Assembly (NCBI GenBank): GCA_963769255.1
Contig: CAVYKV010000001.1
Coordinates: forward strand, 2,976,001 to 3,040,000
DNA: 64,000 bases
From: JAKACA01 sp963769255
GTDB lineage: Bacteria; Actinomycetota; Acidimicrobiia; Acidimicrobiales; Bog-793
Direction of reading: 5' to 3'
In this document: one piece after another, positions 43,472 through 52,733 of the stretch
Layout: every line of letters begins with the position of its first letter
Position numbering within the stretch: position 1 is the stretch's first letter
Made by a program: the position numbers and the translations under genes
The notes under the pieces: model-generated
The model's database searches: none
What the model saw: the letters and a program-made list of their open reading frames with translations, nothing else
What the model was told of the DNA's origin: nothing

Positions 43472-44626
43472 TCAGGAGACGGAGCGGACGGACGACAACC
43501 GCCGCCCGCCGGCGAGCAGATCGCCGAGCTCGACCTCGGCGTAGTCGACCTCGCACGGCCGGCCGGGCGCCAACCACATCCGGCGCTCCCGGGGATCCAT
43601 GACGACGGAGCAGACGGTCGACCACTGCTCCTCTTCCTCGGGCTTCGGGTGGCAGCAGACGCCGGACGGGTGGTCGGCGTGATCGGAGAGCGCCCGGCGG
43701 AGGGAGGCGAGATCGTGCGGTTCGCTCCGCTCGGCGATCTCGCGCTCGGCCCGCTGCAGGCGGACGAGGCTGTCCGGCATGGCGAAGAGCGAGACGTCGC
43801 TCACGTCGCGTGGGGGGCGCAGGAAGTGGTTCGTGTGCACGATGGCACCGCCCTCGGGGAGGAGCGCCTGCACGCACGAGAAACCCCCCGGACCTGCCTC
43901 CAGATCCACAACGACGTCGTCGCCCGTGGCGAGCAGGTAGTTGGCGGAGGAGGCCCGCACACAGCGCTGCACGGTGTCGACGGCCGTCGAGAGCTGCACG
44001 CAGTCCGCCAGCGCACGCAGCACGACGTGGTAGGGCAGGCCTGGGGCGCCGCGGTCGGCGGCCGTCACGAGGGCGTTCGTGGCGACGGCGAGGCCGGCGG
44101 CGTTGAGGCTGAACTTGGCGAGGAGCCCGGCCTCGACGACCGTGACGAAGTTGGGAGCTCCCTCCTGCTCGACCTCGAGAACGACGAGGCGCTCCGAGCT
44201 CTCGGCGAGCCAGTCCCAGTTCTGCCCGACGAGGGGGCGGCCGGCGGTCGTGCGGGAGCCGGCGAGGGCGAAGGACGTGCACTCCCCCATCCGTTGCCCG
44301 GCGACCTGGCGGGCCGTCGCCGCCCAGATCACCTCCGTCCGGGTGTTGAGGGTGAGGACGTCGCCGAACTCGATGCCGGCGCCCTCGGCGATGCCTCGCA
44401 TCTCATCCAAGTACTGCGGAAAGGCGGCCTGAATGGGGGCTTCGAAGACCTCCGCCGCCGTCCTCGCCTGCCCCCAGCTCCAGCCTGCCGCCCGTTGGAA
44501 GGCCGCCTCGTAGCCGTCCCGGCAGGCGAGGATGCGCTCCCGGGCCGCCTCCCCGTACTGGCGACCGCGCTCGGTCGGAGAACCGGAGACGCGGATGCGG
44601 GGGTAGAGGGCTGCATCGCTCGACAT
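43472..44626 (-). CDS. C45 acyltransferase/peptidase (penicillin acyltransferase-like)
   Basis: N-terminal-nucleophile family protein, 384 residues, start ATG 44626 after AAGGGAG. The conserved processing site is MGECTSFALAG, where the Cys would become the new N-terminal nucleophile after self-cleavage. Other family blocks: RGIAEGAGIEFGDVLTLNTRTEV, GQNWDW and GLLAKFSLNAAGLAVATN. The family includes acyl-CoA:6-aminopenicillanate acyltransferase and related amide hydrolases or transferases. No signal peptide, so cytoplasmic. It stands alone; its substrate is unknown. Confidence 0.9.
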   Translation of the reverse strand: MSSDAALYPRIRVSGSPTERGRQYGEAARERILACRDGYEAAFQRAAGWSWGQARTAAEVFEAPIQAAFPQYLDEMRGIAEGAGIEFGDVLTLNTRTEVIWAATARQVAGQRMGECTSFALAGSRTTAGRPLVGQNWDWLAESSERLVVLEVEQEGAPNFVTVVEAGLLAKFSLNAAGLAVATNALVTAADRGAPGLPYHVVLRALADCVQLSTAVDTVQRCVRASSANYLLATGDDVVVDLEAGPGGFSCVQALLPEGGAIVHTNHFLRPPRDVSDVSLFAMPDSLVRLQRAEREIAERSEPHDLASLRRALSDHADHPSGVCCHPKPEEEEQWSTVCSVVMDPRERRMWLAPGRPCEVDYAEVELGDLLAGGRRLSSVRSVS

Positions 44627-44760
44627 GGCTGCTCCCTTCGGGATGTGCCCGATTGTAGGCGGAGGGGGTTTCGAGGTGGCACCTGCCGGCCAACTCACGC
44701 CGCCCCTCGGCGCGGCGCCATGTAGTGCGCTGCCAAAACGCCCGAAACCCCCCGTTTTCG

Positions 44761-44964
44761 GTGACCTTCGTCGCACAGTACGCCCCGGCGGTCGTCGGCG
44801 GGCCGGCGCCGCCCCTAGCCTGGCCCCGGTGGCCGAAGGCGCACAAGGACCGCTACGAGTCCGAGCGTCTCGTCCCCGTCTTCCAGTCGCTGGGCTTGGC
44901 CGGCGAGGTGACGGCCACCACGGAGTTCGCCACCCGCGAGGCGGCCTCGCTCTACGTCCGCTGA
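44761..44964 (+). CDS. short hypothetical ORF or gene fragment
   Basis: About 67 residues from GTG 44761; the frame is open from 44725. The second half has near-total G/C third positions and natural-looking text (PKAHKDRYESERLVPVFQSLGLAG, then EFATREAASLYVR), whereas the first part is Pro/Gly-rich and less convincing. It may be the 3' remnant of a longer lost gene. I do not recognise the family. Confidence 0.3.
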   Translation: MTFVAQYAPAVVGGPAPPLAWPRWPKAHKDRYESERLVPVFQSLGLAGEVTATTEFATREAASLYVR

Positions 44965-45007
44965 CGTCCGCATCGCCGGGGTCCCGGGCCGGCACCCCGG
45001 CGGGCGG

Positions 45008-45448
45008 TCAGCCGATGCAGAACTCGTTGCCTTCCGGATCGCGCAGGAGAACGGTGTAGATCGGGTCGTCCGGGTCGTCCTCCTGGACTCGGGACAGCAC
45101 CGTCGCACCGAGGGCGATCAGCTCGGCAGTCTTCGCCTCCACGAGCTCGACCCGCCGATCCATCGTGAGGGAGTTGTCGCGACCCGTCGGGAAGAGGTCG
45201 AGATGGAGGCGGTTCTTCCCTGCCTTGTGCTCGGGCACCCGCTGGAACCAGATCGGCGGCCGGAGTCCGCCCGGGTCGAAGATCCGGTCGTCGAAGGCCG
45301 CCTCGCCCCCGAGCCGGCTCCGGTAGTGGGCGTGCCAGGCCGTCTCCGGCTCCGCCGGCGGTACCGGCTCGTAGCCGAGCGCCCGGCTCCAGAAGCGGGC
45401 GAGGAGAGGCGGGTCGTTGGCATCGACGGTCAGCTGCCAGAAGACCAT
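45008..45448 (-). CDS. VOC-family protein
   Basis: 146 residues from ATG 45448 (MVFWQLTVDANDPP). Typical glyoxalase-like layout: LTVDANDPPLLARFWSRALGY, then RLHLDLFPTG in the middle and LLRDPEGNEFCIG at the end, giving His and Glu as likely ligands. IWFQRVPEHKAGKNRLH is the block seen in the actinobacterial 'glyoxalase-like domain' group. Function unassigned. It is divergent from the ASCH gene 49 bp away. Confidence 0.85.
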   Translation of the reverse strand: MVFWQLTVDANDPPLLARFWSRALGYEPVPPAEPETAWHAHYRSRLGGEAAFDDRIFDPGGLRPPIWFQRVPEHKAGKNRLHLDLFPTGRDNSLTMDRRVELVEAKTAELIALGATVLSRVQEDDPDDPIYTVLLRDPEGNEFCIG

Positions 45449-45497
45449 GCCCTGACGATAGGACGGCCCGCTTCCCTGCGGGGCTACGTTCGGCGGT

Positions 45498-45800
45498 GTG
45501 GAGTTCAGCCGCGAGCTCCGGGACGGCGTCATCACCGGGCAGATCCAGCTCTCCTTTCGCCTCTGGCAGCGACCGAAGGTAAAGGCCGGCGGCCGCTACC
45601 CGGTCGGGCCGGTACTCATCGAGGTCGACTCCGTCGAACTCGTCCCGTTCTCGACCGTCTTGTCGGGCGACGTGAGGCGGAGCGGCGAAACCAGCCGCGA
45701 GGCGCTCCGCCGCCGAGCCGCCCACGCCGGCCCCATCAACGAGGACACACTGCTCTACCGGGTGGAGTTCCACCTCGTCGAGGCGGGGCTCGCTGAGTAG
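45498..45800 (+). CDS. ASCH/PUA-like RNA-binding domain protein
   Basis: 100 residues, GTG start. RDGVITGQIQLSFRLWQRPKVKAGGRYPVG matches the ASCH pattern (strand, then a basic RLW..P.VK.G segment), followed by IEVDSVELVPF and a helix DVRRSGETSREALRRR. ASCH domains resemble PUA folds and are thought to bind RNA; some are nucleases or deacylate modified cytidine. It is a single-domain protein with no further features. The polysaccharide deacetylase gene follows 47 bp later. Confidence 0.75.
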   Translation: MEFSRELRDGVITGQIQLSFRLWQRPKVKAGGRYPVGPVLIEVDSVELVPFSTVLSGDVRRSGETSREALRRRAAHAGPINEDTLLYRVEFHLVEAGLAE

Positions 45801-45847
45801 TCTCGGCTCCGCTCGACGCACACCCGCCACGCCGGGAGGAACGGCCC

Positions 45848-46750
45848 ATGACCGATTTCGACACCACCGCCGGCGTGGCTCCACGCCTCTCCGTGTGCCT
45901 GACCTTCGACGTCGACGCCCTCTCGGTCTGGATCGCCGGCACGGAGAACCCGGCCGCCATCTCACGCGGGGAGTTCGCCATCGTGGCGGTGCCCCGCCTC
46001 CTCGCCCTCCTCGAACGCCACGCCATCCTCGCCACCTTCTTCGTGCCCGGGCACACCGCCCTCGCCTACCCCGACCTCGTGCGCCAAATTCGCGACGGGG
46101 GCCACGAGATCGCCCACCACGGCTGGGTGCACGAGAGCCCGTCGGGTTTGCACACCGAAGGCGAGCGCCGCATCTTCGCGCGCGGGCTGGAAGCTCTCGA
46201 CCGCGTCGCCGGTACGCGACCGGTCGGGTACCGCTCGCCCTCGAGCGAGCTCAGCCCGAGCTCCATGGAGATCCTCCTCGAGCACGGCATGCTCTACGAC
46301 TCGTCCTGCGGCGGCTCGGATTTCATGCCGTACTACCAGCGCGTCGGCGACGTCGCCTCCAACTCGGAGGCCTACGTGTTCGGAAGGACCGTGGATCTCG
46401 TCGAGGTGCCCTTCACCTGGATCCTGGACGACTTCCCCCACATGGAGTTCTCGCCCGGCTGGAGCTCCGAGCAGGGCGCCCCTTCCGCCGTGCTCGAGAT
46501 CTGGCAGGGCGAGTTCGACTACGCCTACGAGCACGCACCCGGCGGCGTCTACGACCTCTGCATGCACCCGCAGGTGATCGGCCGCGGCCATCGCCTCGTC
46601 ATGCTCGAGCGGCTCATCGAGGCGATGGAGCGACCCGGCGTCGTGTTCGAGCCCATGAGGAGTTATGCCGAGCGGTGGCGGGCGGCGAACCCGCTCGAGT
46701 CCTGGATCCGGGAGAACCCCATCCGGGCGGGGACGAACGCCCTCTCGTAG
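45848..46750 (+). CDS. polysaccharide deacetylase-family protein (PuuE/PgdA-like)
   Basis: NodB-fold metal hydrolase, 300 residues, with GGGAGGAA before the ATG. Motif 1 is LTFDVDALS (catalytic Asp and metal Asp). Motif 2 is GHEIAHHGWVHE (the two His ligands plus neighbours). Motif 3 is GYRSPSSELS, and SSCGGSDFMPYY follows. No signal peptide is seen, and the pattern FDVDA matches cytoplasmic members such as Helicobacter PgdA and allantoinase PuuE instead of secreted chitin deacetylases. Likely acts on a small amide. Confidence 0.9.
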   Translation: MTDFDTTAGVAPRLSVCLTFDVDALSVWIAGTENPAAISRGEFAIVAVPRLLALLERHAILATFFVPGHTALAYPDLVRQIRDGGHEIAHHGWVHESPSGLHTEGERRIFARGLEALDRVAGTRPVGYRSPSSELSPSSMEILLEHGMLYDSSCGGSDFMPYYQRVGDVASNSEAYVFGRTVDLVEVPFTWILDDFPHMEFSPGWSSEQGAPSAVLEIWQGEFDYAYEHAPGGVYDLCMHPQVIGRGHRLVMLERLIEAMERPGVVFEPMRSYAERWRAANPLESWIRENPIRAGTNALS

Positions 46751-46814
46751 CACTCCTCGAGAAGGTCTTCTTCTGCCATCATGCTCGGGAGGGTCGACGA
46801 GCGGGAGGGGTGCC

Positions 46815-48302
46815 GTGGTCGAGGAAGAGCGTCCGAGCGGCGACGGGGAGGGCGGCGTCGCCACGCGGAGCGGCCCCGTCCCACCCTTGTGGCGGCGGGC
46901 ACACCTGAGCGTCGAGGAACGAGCGGCGCGGGGACGAAGCGCCCGGGACCGGCACCCCCGCTCGTCGCACGCCGACCTCGCCCGGCGGCTCGACCGCCCC
47001 GACCCGGTGGGCCTCCTCGTGGCGCAGGCAGACTCCCGTGTCACCGAGCTCATACCCATCCGGCACGGACGCATGGCCTCCTCCCCCTTCGCCTTCTTTC
47101 GCGGCGGCGCTGCGATCATGGCGGGCGACCTCGCGGCCACCCCGACGGCAGGGGTGACAGTGCAGCTGTGCGGGGATGCCCACCTCTCCAACTTCGGGCT
47201 CTTCGGCTCGCCCGAGCGGCGGATGCTCTTCGACATCAACGACTTCGACGAGACGCTCCCCGGTCCGTGGGAGTGGGATGTGAAGCGGTTGGCGGCAAGT
47301 TTCGAGATCCTCGGCCGGCAGCTGTCGTTCTCGGGCGATGAGCGGGGGACGGTCGTGGCAGCGGCAGTGCAGGAATACCGGGAACGCATGCGACAGGCCG
47401 CGGGCATGCCGACGCTGGCGGCCTGGTACGACCATGTGGACGCCGGAGCCCTCCTCCGTCTCGTGCACGACGAGGTGCGCGTCGACCGCCTGCACCCGAC
47501 GGAGGCGAAGGCGGCGCAACGGGCCGTCACGCGCGCCTACTCGAACGACTCGGCCCGCGTCCTCGCCAAGCGTACGAGCGATGTCGACGGCGAGCTGCGC
47601 ATCGTGGCCGACCCCCCGCTCGTCGTCCCGATCGAGGATCTCGTCAGGCCCGGGTCGGAGTGGGAAGACCCCGCCCCCCTCATCAAGCGGCTGCTCGCCT
47701 CCTACCGGCGCACCCTCGGACGGGAGGGACACCCCGTCGAGGAGTTCCAATACGTGCACGCGGCTCGCAAGGTCGTCGGTGTCGGAAGCGTCGGTACGCG
47801 CTGCTACCTCCTCCTCCTCGTCGGCCGCGACCGCAACGACCCCCTCTTCCTGCAGGTGAAGGAGGCGCAAGCGTCAGTGATGGAGCCGTTCCTCGGCTCG
47901 AGCCGCCACCACAACCACGGCGAGCGCGTCGTGGCAGGGCAGCACCTGATGCAGGCGGCCACGGACATCTTTCTCGGCTGGCAGCGAATCCGCGGCTTCG
48001 ACGGCATCTCCCGGGACTTCTACGTCCGGCAGTTCCAGGATTGGAAGGGCAATATCGACGTCGACACACTTCGACCGAGCGGGGCGACGTCGTACGCCCG
48101 CCTCTGCGGCGCCACGCTGGCGCGGGCGCACGCCCGCTGGGGAGACCGCATCGCCATCGCCGCCTATCTCGGTAAGAGCGACGCCTTCGACCGGGCGATC
48201 GTCAGCTTCAGCGCCGCCTACGCCGACCGGAACGAACGGGACTACGAGTTGTTCCGCACGGCCATCGCCCAGGGTCGCATCGCCGCCGAGGCCGGTCTCT
48301 AG
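46815..48302 (+). CDS. DUF2252 family protein
   Basis: 495 residues from GTG 46815, supported by GGGAGG upstream. Characteristic blocks are present: RHGRMASSPFAFFRGGAAIMA, LCGDAHLSNFGLF, FDINDFDETLPGPWEWDVKRLAAS and FYVRQFQDWKGNID. The fold resembles aminoglycoside-phosphotransferase/kinase proteins, with GDAHLSNFG standing at the catalytic HGDxxxxN position and FDINDFDE at the metal-binding DFD. Biochemical role is unknown in the family. It is not coupled to neighbours. Confidence 0.92.
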   Translation: MVEEERPSGDGEGGVATRSGPVPPLWRRAHLSVEERAARGRSARDRHPRSSHADLARRLDRPDPVGLLVAQADSRVTELIPIRHGRMASSPFAFFRGGAAIMAGDLAATPTAGVTVQLCGDAHLSNFGLFGSPERRMLFDINDFDETLPGPWEWDVKRLAASFEILGRQLSFSGDERGTVVAAAVQEYRERMRQAAGMPTLAAWYDHVDAGALLRLVHDEVRVDRLHPTEAKAAQRAVTRAYSNDSARVLAKRTSDVDGELRIVADPPLVVPIEDLVRPGSEWEDPAPLIKRLLASYRRTLGREGHPVEEFQYVHAARKVVGVGSVGTRCYLLLLVGRDRNDPLFLQVKEAQASVMEPFLGSSRHHNHGERVVAGQHLMQAATDIFLGWQRIRGFDGISRDFYVRQFQDWKGNIDVDTLRPSGATSYARLCGATLARAHARWGDRIAIAAYLGKSDAFDRAIVSFSAAYADRNERDYELFRTAIAQGRIAAEAGL

Positions 48303-48363
48303 GTCGAGCTCTGCGCCTTGTTGTCAGTGCTGTCAGTAGTGTGACGCCGAGGAGGAGTCGGTC

Positions 48364-48999
48364 ATGACCACCGCTGTCATCGGTACCGGAGGGCTCGGAT
48401 CGGTCATCGCCCGCCACCTCGCCTCCGGCGGCGAGACCGTGCGGCTCTCGAGCGCCGACAAGAAATCGGCGCAGGCGCTGGCCGCACAGATCGGTGCAGC
48501 CGCCGTCGTCGCCGCCGACAACCGCGACGCCGTGCAGGGCGCCGATGCGGTCGTGCTGGCGTTGCGGTTTCCCGTGCTGCAGGGTGTCATCGGCGAGATC
48601 GCCGGCGCCCTCGCCGACACCGTCGTCGTCGTCCCGAGCAACCCGGTCGGCCTCGACCCCGACGGCCACCTCGTGCACCTCCTCCCGAGCGGGCAATCCT
48701 CCGGCGAGGTCGTGGCCGGCTGGCTGCCGGCCGGCACGCCCTTGGCCATGGCGTTCGGGTCCATGTCGGGCGGCCTCCTCGAGTCCTCCAGCAACCGTTC
48801 GCCGGAGAAGGCCGTGCTCTTCTACGCCACCGACGACGACCGTGCCGCCGAGGAGGTGGAGCGGCTGATCCGGACGGCCGGCTTCGAGCCGGTGAAGGTC
48901 GGCGGGATCGACCAGTCGAGTCGACTCGACGTGGACGGCGATCTGCACGATCTCGTCGTCGGCCTCGCCGAGGCGCGGTCGCTGTTCGGCACGCCTTGA
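48364..48999 (+). CDS. NADPH:F420 reductase-like Rossmann protein
   Basis: 211 residues with a strong GAGGAGGA site. N-terminal Rossmann motif VIGTGGLGSVIARHL, then RLSSADKKSA at the position that reads the NADP phosphate. PSNPVGLDPDG matches the F420-oxidoreductase family block. In actinobacteria some members are general NADP-dependent oxidoreductases, so use of F420 is not certain. Two LLM-type enzymes in the window could use the cofactor it would reduce. Confidence 0.85.
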   Translation: MTTAVIGTGGLGSVIARHLASGGETVRLSSADKKSAQALAAQIGAAAVVAADNRDAVQGADAVVLALRFPVLQGVIGEIAGALADTVVVVPSNPVGLDPDGHLVHLLPSGQSSGEVVAGWLPAGTPLAMAFGSMSGGLLESSSNRSPEKAVLFYATDDDRAAEEVERLIRTAGFEPVKVGGIDQSSRLDVDGDLHDLVVGLAEARSLFGTP

Positions 49000-49062
49000 C
49001 CGCAGCGGCACCCCGGGTGATCCGCCCGCCGCCGGCCGGCGCCGCCTAAGGTTCCGTCGGGG

Positions 49063-49887
49063 ATGGTCGACGTCGAGCTTCTGTACCGCCAGCAGCTGAC
49101 GGAGGCGGACCGGCAGGTGCTGGCCTCCGTCGCCGGGCCGGACGCCGACGTGACGCGCGCTCTCGGCTTGCCGGCGCTCGAGGATGCCCTCTTCGGCGGC
49201 CCCGACCGCCTTCCCCTCCCCGTCGGTGTCTCGCCCTTCCTCGCCTTCGCCGCCGCCGTCCACCGCACGGCGGAGACGCTCGAGACGCAGTCGTTCGTCG
49301 AGGAACGGTGGACGCCGCGCTCGCGCATCCCCGTCTTCGACGTCGCCGACCTCCGGGCGCTCCTCGCCGACCCCACCCGTCGCTACTTCCTCGTCGAGCT
49401 GCTCGCGTCCTACACGCGCGTGACGAGCGGTGTCACCTGGACCCGCACCGCCCGCGGATGGCGCCGGCGGCGCTACAGCGAGCTCGACCCGAGACGCCTC
49501 GCCGAAATGCTGGAGGTCGTGGACGCCACGGAGCGCCCGGGCATCTACCGCCGCCTCGGCGACGTCTCCCTCTTCCTCCTCGGCGTCTTCCCCGACTCCC
49601 CCTCCCCTCTCGGGATCGGAGCTGCGACGGAGCGCCTGCTGCGCATCTCCGGGCTCGGCCGGGATTCAGCCGACGAGCTCGGGGAGCAGCCGCTCCTCGA
49701 GCTGCTGGGTGCCCGCTGGTACCACGCCGCCGTCTCCTCCGCCAAGGCCGCCGGGACTCCCGTCACCGCCTCGTTCTCGGTCGTCGACTACATGGCCGAC
49801 CACTTCCGGCACGCCCGCCGCGTCCTCAACGCCGTGACGGACCGCTACCTGTTCCCCCTGCGGGAGCAGTGGTTCGGCGCCGGCTGA
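49063..49887 (+). CDS. conserved hypothetical protein
   Basis: 274 residues, mostly helical by composition, with no signal or membrane helix. Notable blocks: LPLPVGVSPFLAFAAAVHRT, WTPRSRIPVFDVADLRALLADP, YRRLGDVSLFLLGVFPD, and FSVVDYMADHFRHARRVLNAVTDRYLFP. The last block, with spaced Asp/His, could be functional. I recognise it as a type found in actinobacteria but cannot name a family or role. Codon use is normal for the window, so it is a real gene. Confidence 0.75.
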   Translation: MVDVELLYRQQLTEADRQVLASVAGPDADVTRALGLPALEDALFGGPDRLPLPVGVSPFLAFAAAVHRTAETLETQSFVEERWTPRSRIPVFDVADLRALLADPTRRYFLVELLASYTRVTSGVTWTRTARGWRRRRYSELDPRRLAEMLEVVDATERPGIYRRLGDVSLFLLGVFPDSPSPLGIGAATERLLRISGLGRDSADELGEQPLLELLGARWYHAAVSSAKAAGTPVTASFSVVDYMADHFRHARRVLNAVTDRYLFPLREQWFGAG

Positions 49888-49999
49888 ACGGACGCCGCGG
49901 GCATCGGGTCCGATACCCTGCGCCCGTGCACACCACGTTTCGACACGACCGCCACGCCGGGAACGGTGATCCCGGCCGACGCTTGACGGGGGGCCGGCC

Positions 50000-50917
50000 A
50001 TGACGACCTTCGCCGTGGCTCTCCCGCAGCAGCTGCTGCCCGAGGGCGGTTTCGATCCCGACGCCGCCGCCGAATACCTGAGGCGGGCCGAAGAGCTCGG
50101 CTTCGACGGCGTGTGGGCGCAGGAGAGCGTCCTCAGCCGGGCACCCGTCCTCGATCCGCTCGCCGCCCTGGCCTTCGCCGCCGCCGCCGGCGGGTCCCTC
50201 CGGCTCGGCTGTGCCGTGTTCGTCAGCAGCCTGCACGATCCCATCCATCTCGCCAAGGGCCTCGCCAGCCTCGACCAGCTCAGCGGCGGCCGCCTCGAGA
50301 TCGGTGTCGCCGCCGGGAGGCCGACGCCGGCGACGACGGCCTTCGGCATCGATCCGGACTCCCGGCTGGCTCGCTTCGACGAGGGCCTGCAGCTCATGAA
50401 AGCCTGCTGGACCGAGACGTCCGTCTCGTTCGACGGTCGCTTCTGGCAGGTCGATGACGCAGCCGTCGAGCCGAAGCCGCTGCAGCACCCCTACCCCCCG
50501 CTGTGGATCGGCGGCTCCCGGCCCTGGGCGTTGCGGCGGGCGGTGAGGGAGGCGGGTGGTTTCTTCGGGGCGGGCGGCACCACGACGGTCGACTTCGCCG
50601 CCCAGGTCGTGCTCGTCCGCTCCTTGCTGGCGGAAGCGGGCCGAGCGCCCGCCGACTTCCGCATCGCCAAGCGCGTCTACCTGGCCGCCGACGACGACGC
50701 CGAGACGGCCCGCCGGTACGTCGACGCGGGACTGCAACAGATCTACGGACGGAGCGGGTTGACGGCCGTCGCCGTCCACGGCACGGACGCCGACTGCGTC
50801 GCCGGCCTGCAGGAGGTCATCGACGCAGGAGCCGAGCTCGTCCAGCTGCACCCGCTCGGTGACATGAGCCGGCAGGTCGAGCGGCTCGCCGCCGAAGTGA
50901 TCCCGGAGCTGCGATGA
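50000..50917 (+). CDS. LLM-class oxidoreductase
   Basis: Luciferase-like barrel enzyme of 305 residues. FAVALPQQLLPEGGFDPDAAAEYLRRAEELGFDGVW opens the fold. SGGRLEIGVAAGRPTPATTAFG is the cofactor loop, and PPLWIGGSRPWALRRAVREAGG the C-terminal barrel block. Compared with the enzyme at 21230-22132 the loop lacks GCGWN, so FMN or F420 use cannot be decided. Its stop overlaps the start of the serine hydrolase gene by ATGA, so the two probably serve one pathway. Confidence 0.88.
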   Translation: MTTFAVALPQQLLPEGGFDPDAAAEYLRRAEELGFDGVWAQESVLSRAPVLDPLAALAFAAAAGGSLRLGCAVFVSSLHDPIHLAKGLASLDQLSGGRLEIGVAAGRPTPATTAFGIDPDSRLARFDEGLQLMKACWTETSVSFDGRFWQVDDAAVEPKPLQHPYPPLWIGGSRPWALRRAVREAGGFFGAGGTTTVDFAAQVVLVRSLLAEAGRAPADFRIAKRVYLAADDDAETARRYVDAGLQQIYGRSGLTAVAVHGTDADCVAGLQEVIDAGAELVQLHPLGDMSRQVERLAAEVIPELR

Positions 50918-52173
50918 CACCGAGGCGCTCGGTGAGTCGACCCACCACCCGGCGCCCGAGCGCCGCCGAGCTCGGGATCATGTCGGGTGCCCCTCCCTTC
51001 GGCCGGGGACAGGCCGTCACGCTCGGCAACTGGGAGTTGCCCCCGTTCAACCGGTGGTCGTTCCAGCACGTACGGGAGCTCATCCCGACGGCGCCCATCA
51101 CCCGCTCGCCGACACCCCGCCGCTTGCCCGCCCAGACGCTGGACGTGGCCGCCCTCAGCTGTGGCACGGGCGCCCGCCCGCTCACCGTCGCCGACGTCCT
51201 GCAGGAGACATGGACGGACGGCTTCCTCGTCCTGCACCGGGGCCGGGTCGTGACCGAGCAGTACTGGAACGGGCTCACACCGGCCTCGACCCACCTCCTC
51301 ATGTCGGTCTCGAAGTCCATCGTCTCGACGGTGGCGGGCTGCCTGGCCGGCGAGGGACTGCTCGACGCAGCGCAGCCGGTCGAGTCGATCGTGCCGGAGC
51401 TCGGCGGCACCTCCTGGCGGGGCGCCACCGTGCAGCACCTGCTCGACATGCGCACGGGCACGAAGTTCGACGAGACGTACGAGCGGCCCGACGCCGACGT
51501 GCAGCTGCTCGAGGAGGTGTTCGGCTGGCGCCCGCGGCGGCACAGGGACCTCCCGCCCGACGGGCGCAGCTACTTCGCCACCCTCCACAACGACGGTGCG
51601 CACGGCGGGCCGTTTCGCTACCGCTCCGTGCTCACCGACGTGCTCGGCTGGGTGCTCGAGCAGGCGACGGGCAAGCGCCTGGCGGACCTCGTGAGCGAGA
51701 CGGTGTGGGGACCGATGGGAGCCGAGCACGACGCCGAGGTGACGGTGGACTCCTCCGGCTACGCCCTGGCCGACGGCGGCATCTGCGCCAGCCTGCGGGA
51801 CGTCGGCCGCTTTGGGTTGCTCGTGCTCGAGACAACTCTCGGACGAGGTCGAACGGCGCTGCCGCGGGCCTGGATGGAGGACACCATCGAGGGCGCCCCG
51901 GACGGGGCGACCGCCTTCGTGGCGGCCGAGCGGCGACCCGGCTTCCCTCCCGGCGCCCACTACCGCAACTGCTGGTGGGTGCGCGACCGTTCCGTCCCCT
52001 TCTTCAACGCCTCCGGCGTGAACGGGCAGAGCATCTTCGTCCACGTGCCGTCCGCAACGGTCGTCGTCAAGTTCTCCACCTGGCCCCAGTCGCTCAGCCC
52101 CCGCTACACCACACTCACGATCTCGGCCGTGAAGGCGATCGTCGAGGAACTGACAGGGCGACCGGCCTGGTAA
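50914..52173 (+). CDS. serine beta-lactamase-family hydrolase (NylB-like)
   Basis: 419 residues. The nucleophile motif SxxK is in LLMSVSKSIVST. A Tyr follows in FRYRSVLTDVLGWVLEQ at the YxN position, and GGICASLRDVGRFGLLVLE is the downstream block. The overall order (FLVLHRGRVVTEQYW before SxxK) matches class C-like esterases and 6-aminohexanoate-dimer hydrolases, not antibiotic resistance enzymes. No signal peptide, so cytoplasmic. Translationally coupled to the LLM gene. Confidence 0.9.
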   Translation: MTPRRSVSRPTTRRPSAAELGIMSGAPPFGRGQAVTLGNWELPPFNRWSFQHVRELIPTAPITRSPTPRRLPAQTLDVAALSCGTGARPLTVADVLQETWTDGFLVLHRGRVVTEQYWNGLTPASTHLLMSVSKSIVSTVAGCLAGEGLLDAAQPVESIVPELGGTSWRGATVQHLLDMRTGTKFDETYERPDADVQLLEEVFGWRPRRHRDLPPDGRSYFATLHNDGAHGGPFRYRSVLTDVLGWVLEQATGKRLADLVSETVWGPMGAEHDAEVTVDSSGYALADGGICASLRDVGRFGLLVLETTLGRGRTALPRAWMEDTIEGAPDGATAFVAAERRPGFPPGAHYRNCWWVRDRSVPFFNASGVNGQSIFVHVPSATVVVKFSTWPQSLSPRYTTLTISAVKAIVEELTGRPAW

Positions 52174-52188
52174 AGGGACCGCCCGCCC

Positions 52189-52587
52189 TCAGGCGGCGAG
52201 ACCGATGCTGACCGCGGGCGGCTGCTCGAGGCTGTTGTGCACCGTGCAATGGGAGGCCACGGCGAGGAGGGCGGCCCGACGCTCCTCCGGCAGCCCCTTC
52301 GGCGTCGTCACCTCCACCGTGATCTCCCCGACCCGGGCCGGGCGTTCCGCCATGGAGAACGTCGCCGTCACGGCGAGGCCGTCGGTCGGCAGGTCGTGCC
52401 GCACCAGGAAGCGGCGGGCGTAGAAGGCAACGCAGGAGGCCAGGCTCGCCACGAAGAGCTCCGTGGGGGTGGGGGCAGAGTCGGTGCCGCCGTCGGAGAT
52501 CGGCTGGTCCACGTACTGCAGGTGCTGGCGGATGTCGATCTCGAAGACATCGCCGTCCTTGTGCTCGACCCGCACGACCTTGCTCAT
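52189..52587 (-). CDS. OsmC/Ohr-family protein
   Basis: 132 residues from ATG 52587, which has an excellent AGGAGG site 6 bases upstream. OsmC fold: SDGGTDSAPTPTELFVASLASCVAFYARRFL gives the first reactive Cys. The second Cys is in VASHCTVHNSL. These two Cys residues reduce peroxides or act on sulfur compounds in the family. It is divergent from a CsoR/CstR-like repressor gene, with a perfect operator palindrome between them, which suggests reactive-sulfur or peroxide stress response. Confidence 0.92.
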   Translation of the reverse strand: MSKVVRVEHKDGDVFEIDIRQHLQYVDQPISDGGTDSAPTPTELFVASLASCVAFYARRFLVRHDLPTDGLAVTATFSMAERPARVGEITVEVTTPKGLPEERRAALLAVASHCTVHNSLEQPPAVSIGLAA

Positions 52588-52647
52588 CGGATACCTCCTG
52601 AACGGCCGGTGCAGAGGGCGTGCCTCTGCCGACGGCACTGCACCGCA

Positions 52648-52665
52648 TATACCCCCGAGGGTATA
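52648..52665. promoter_or_regulatory. CsoR/CstR-type operator palindrome
   Basis: TATACCC-CCGA-GGGTATA: perfect 7-bp arms and a 4-base spacer. The GC tracts flanked by TATA match the general form of CsoR/CstR-family sites. TATAAG (52662-52667) overlapping the right arm is a candidate -10 box for the repressor gene, and TATATG on the other strand for OsmC, so one site would control both. Confidence 0.75.
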
Positions 52666-52733
52666 AGATGGACCGGTGATGCGACAGGGTCTTTCGGCCC
52701 TGAAATTTGGATTCCACGGGAAGGAGCCCCGGC

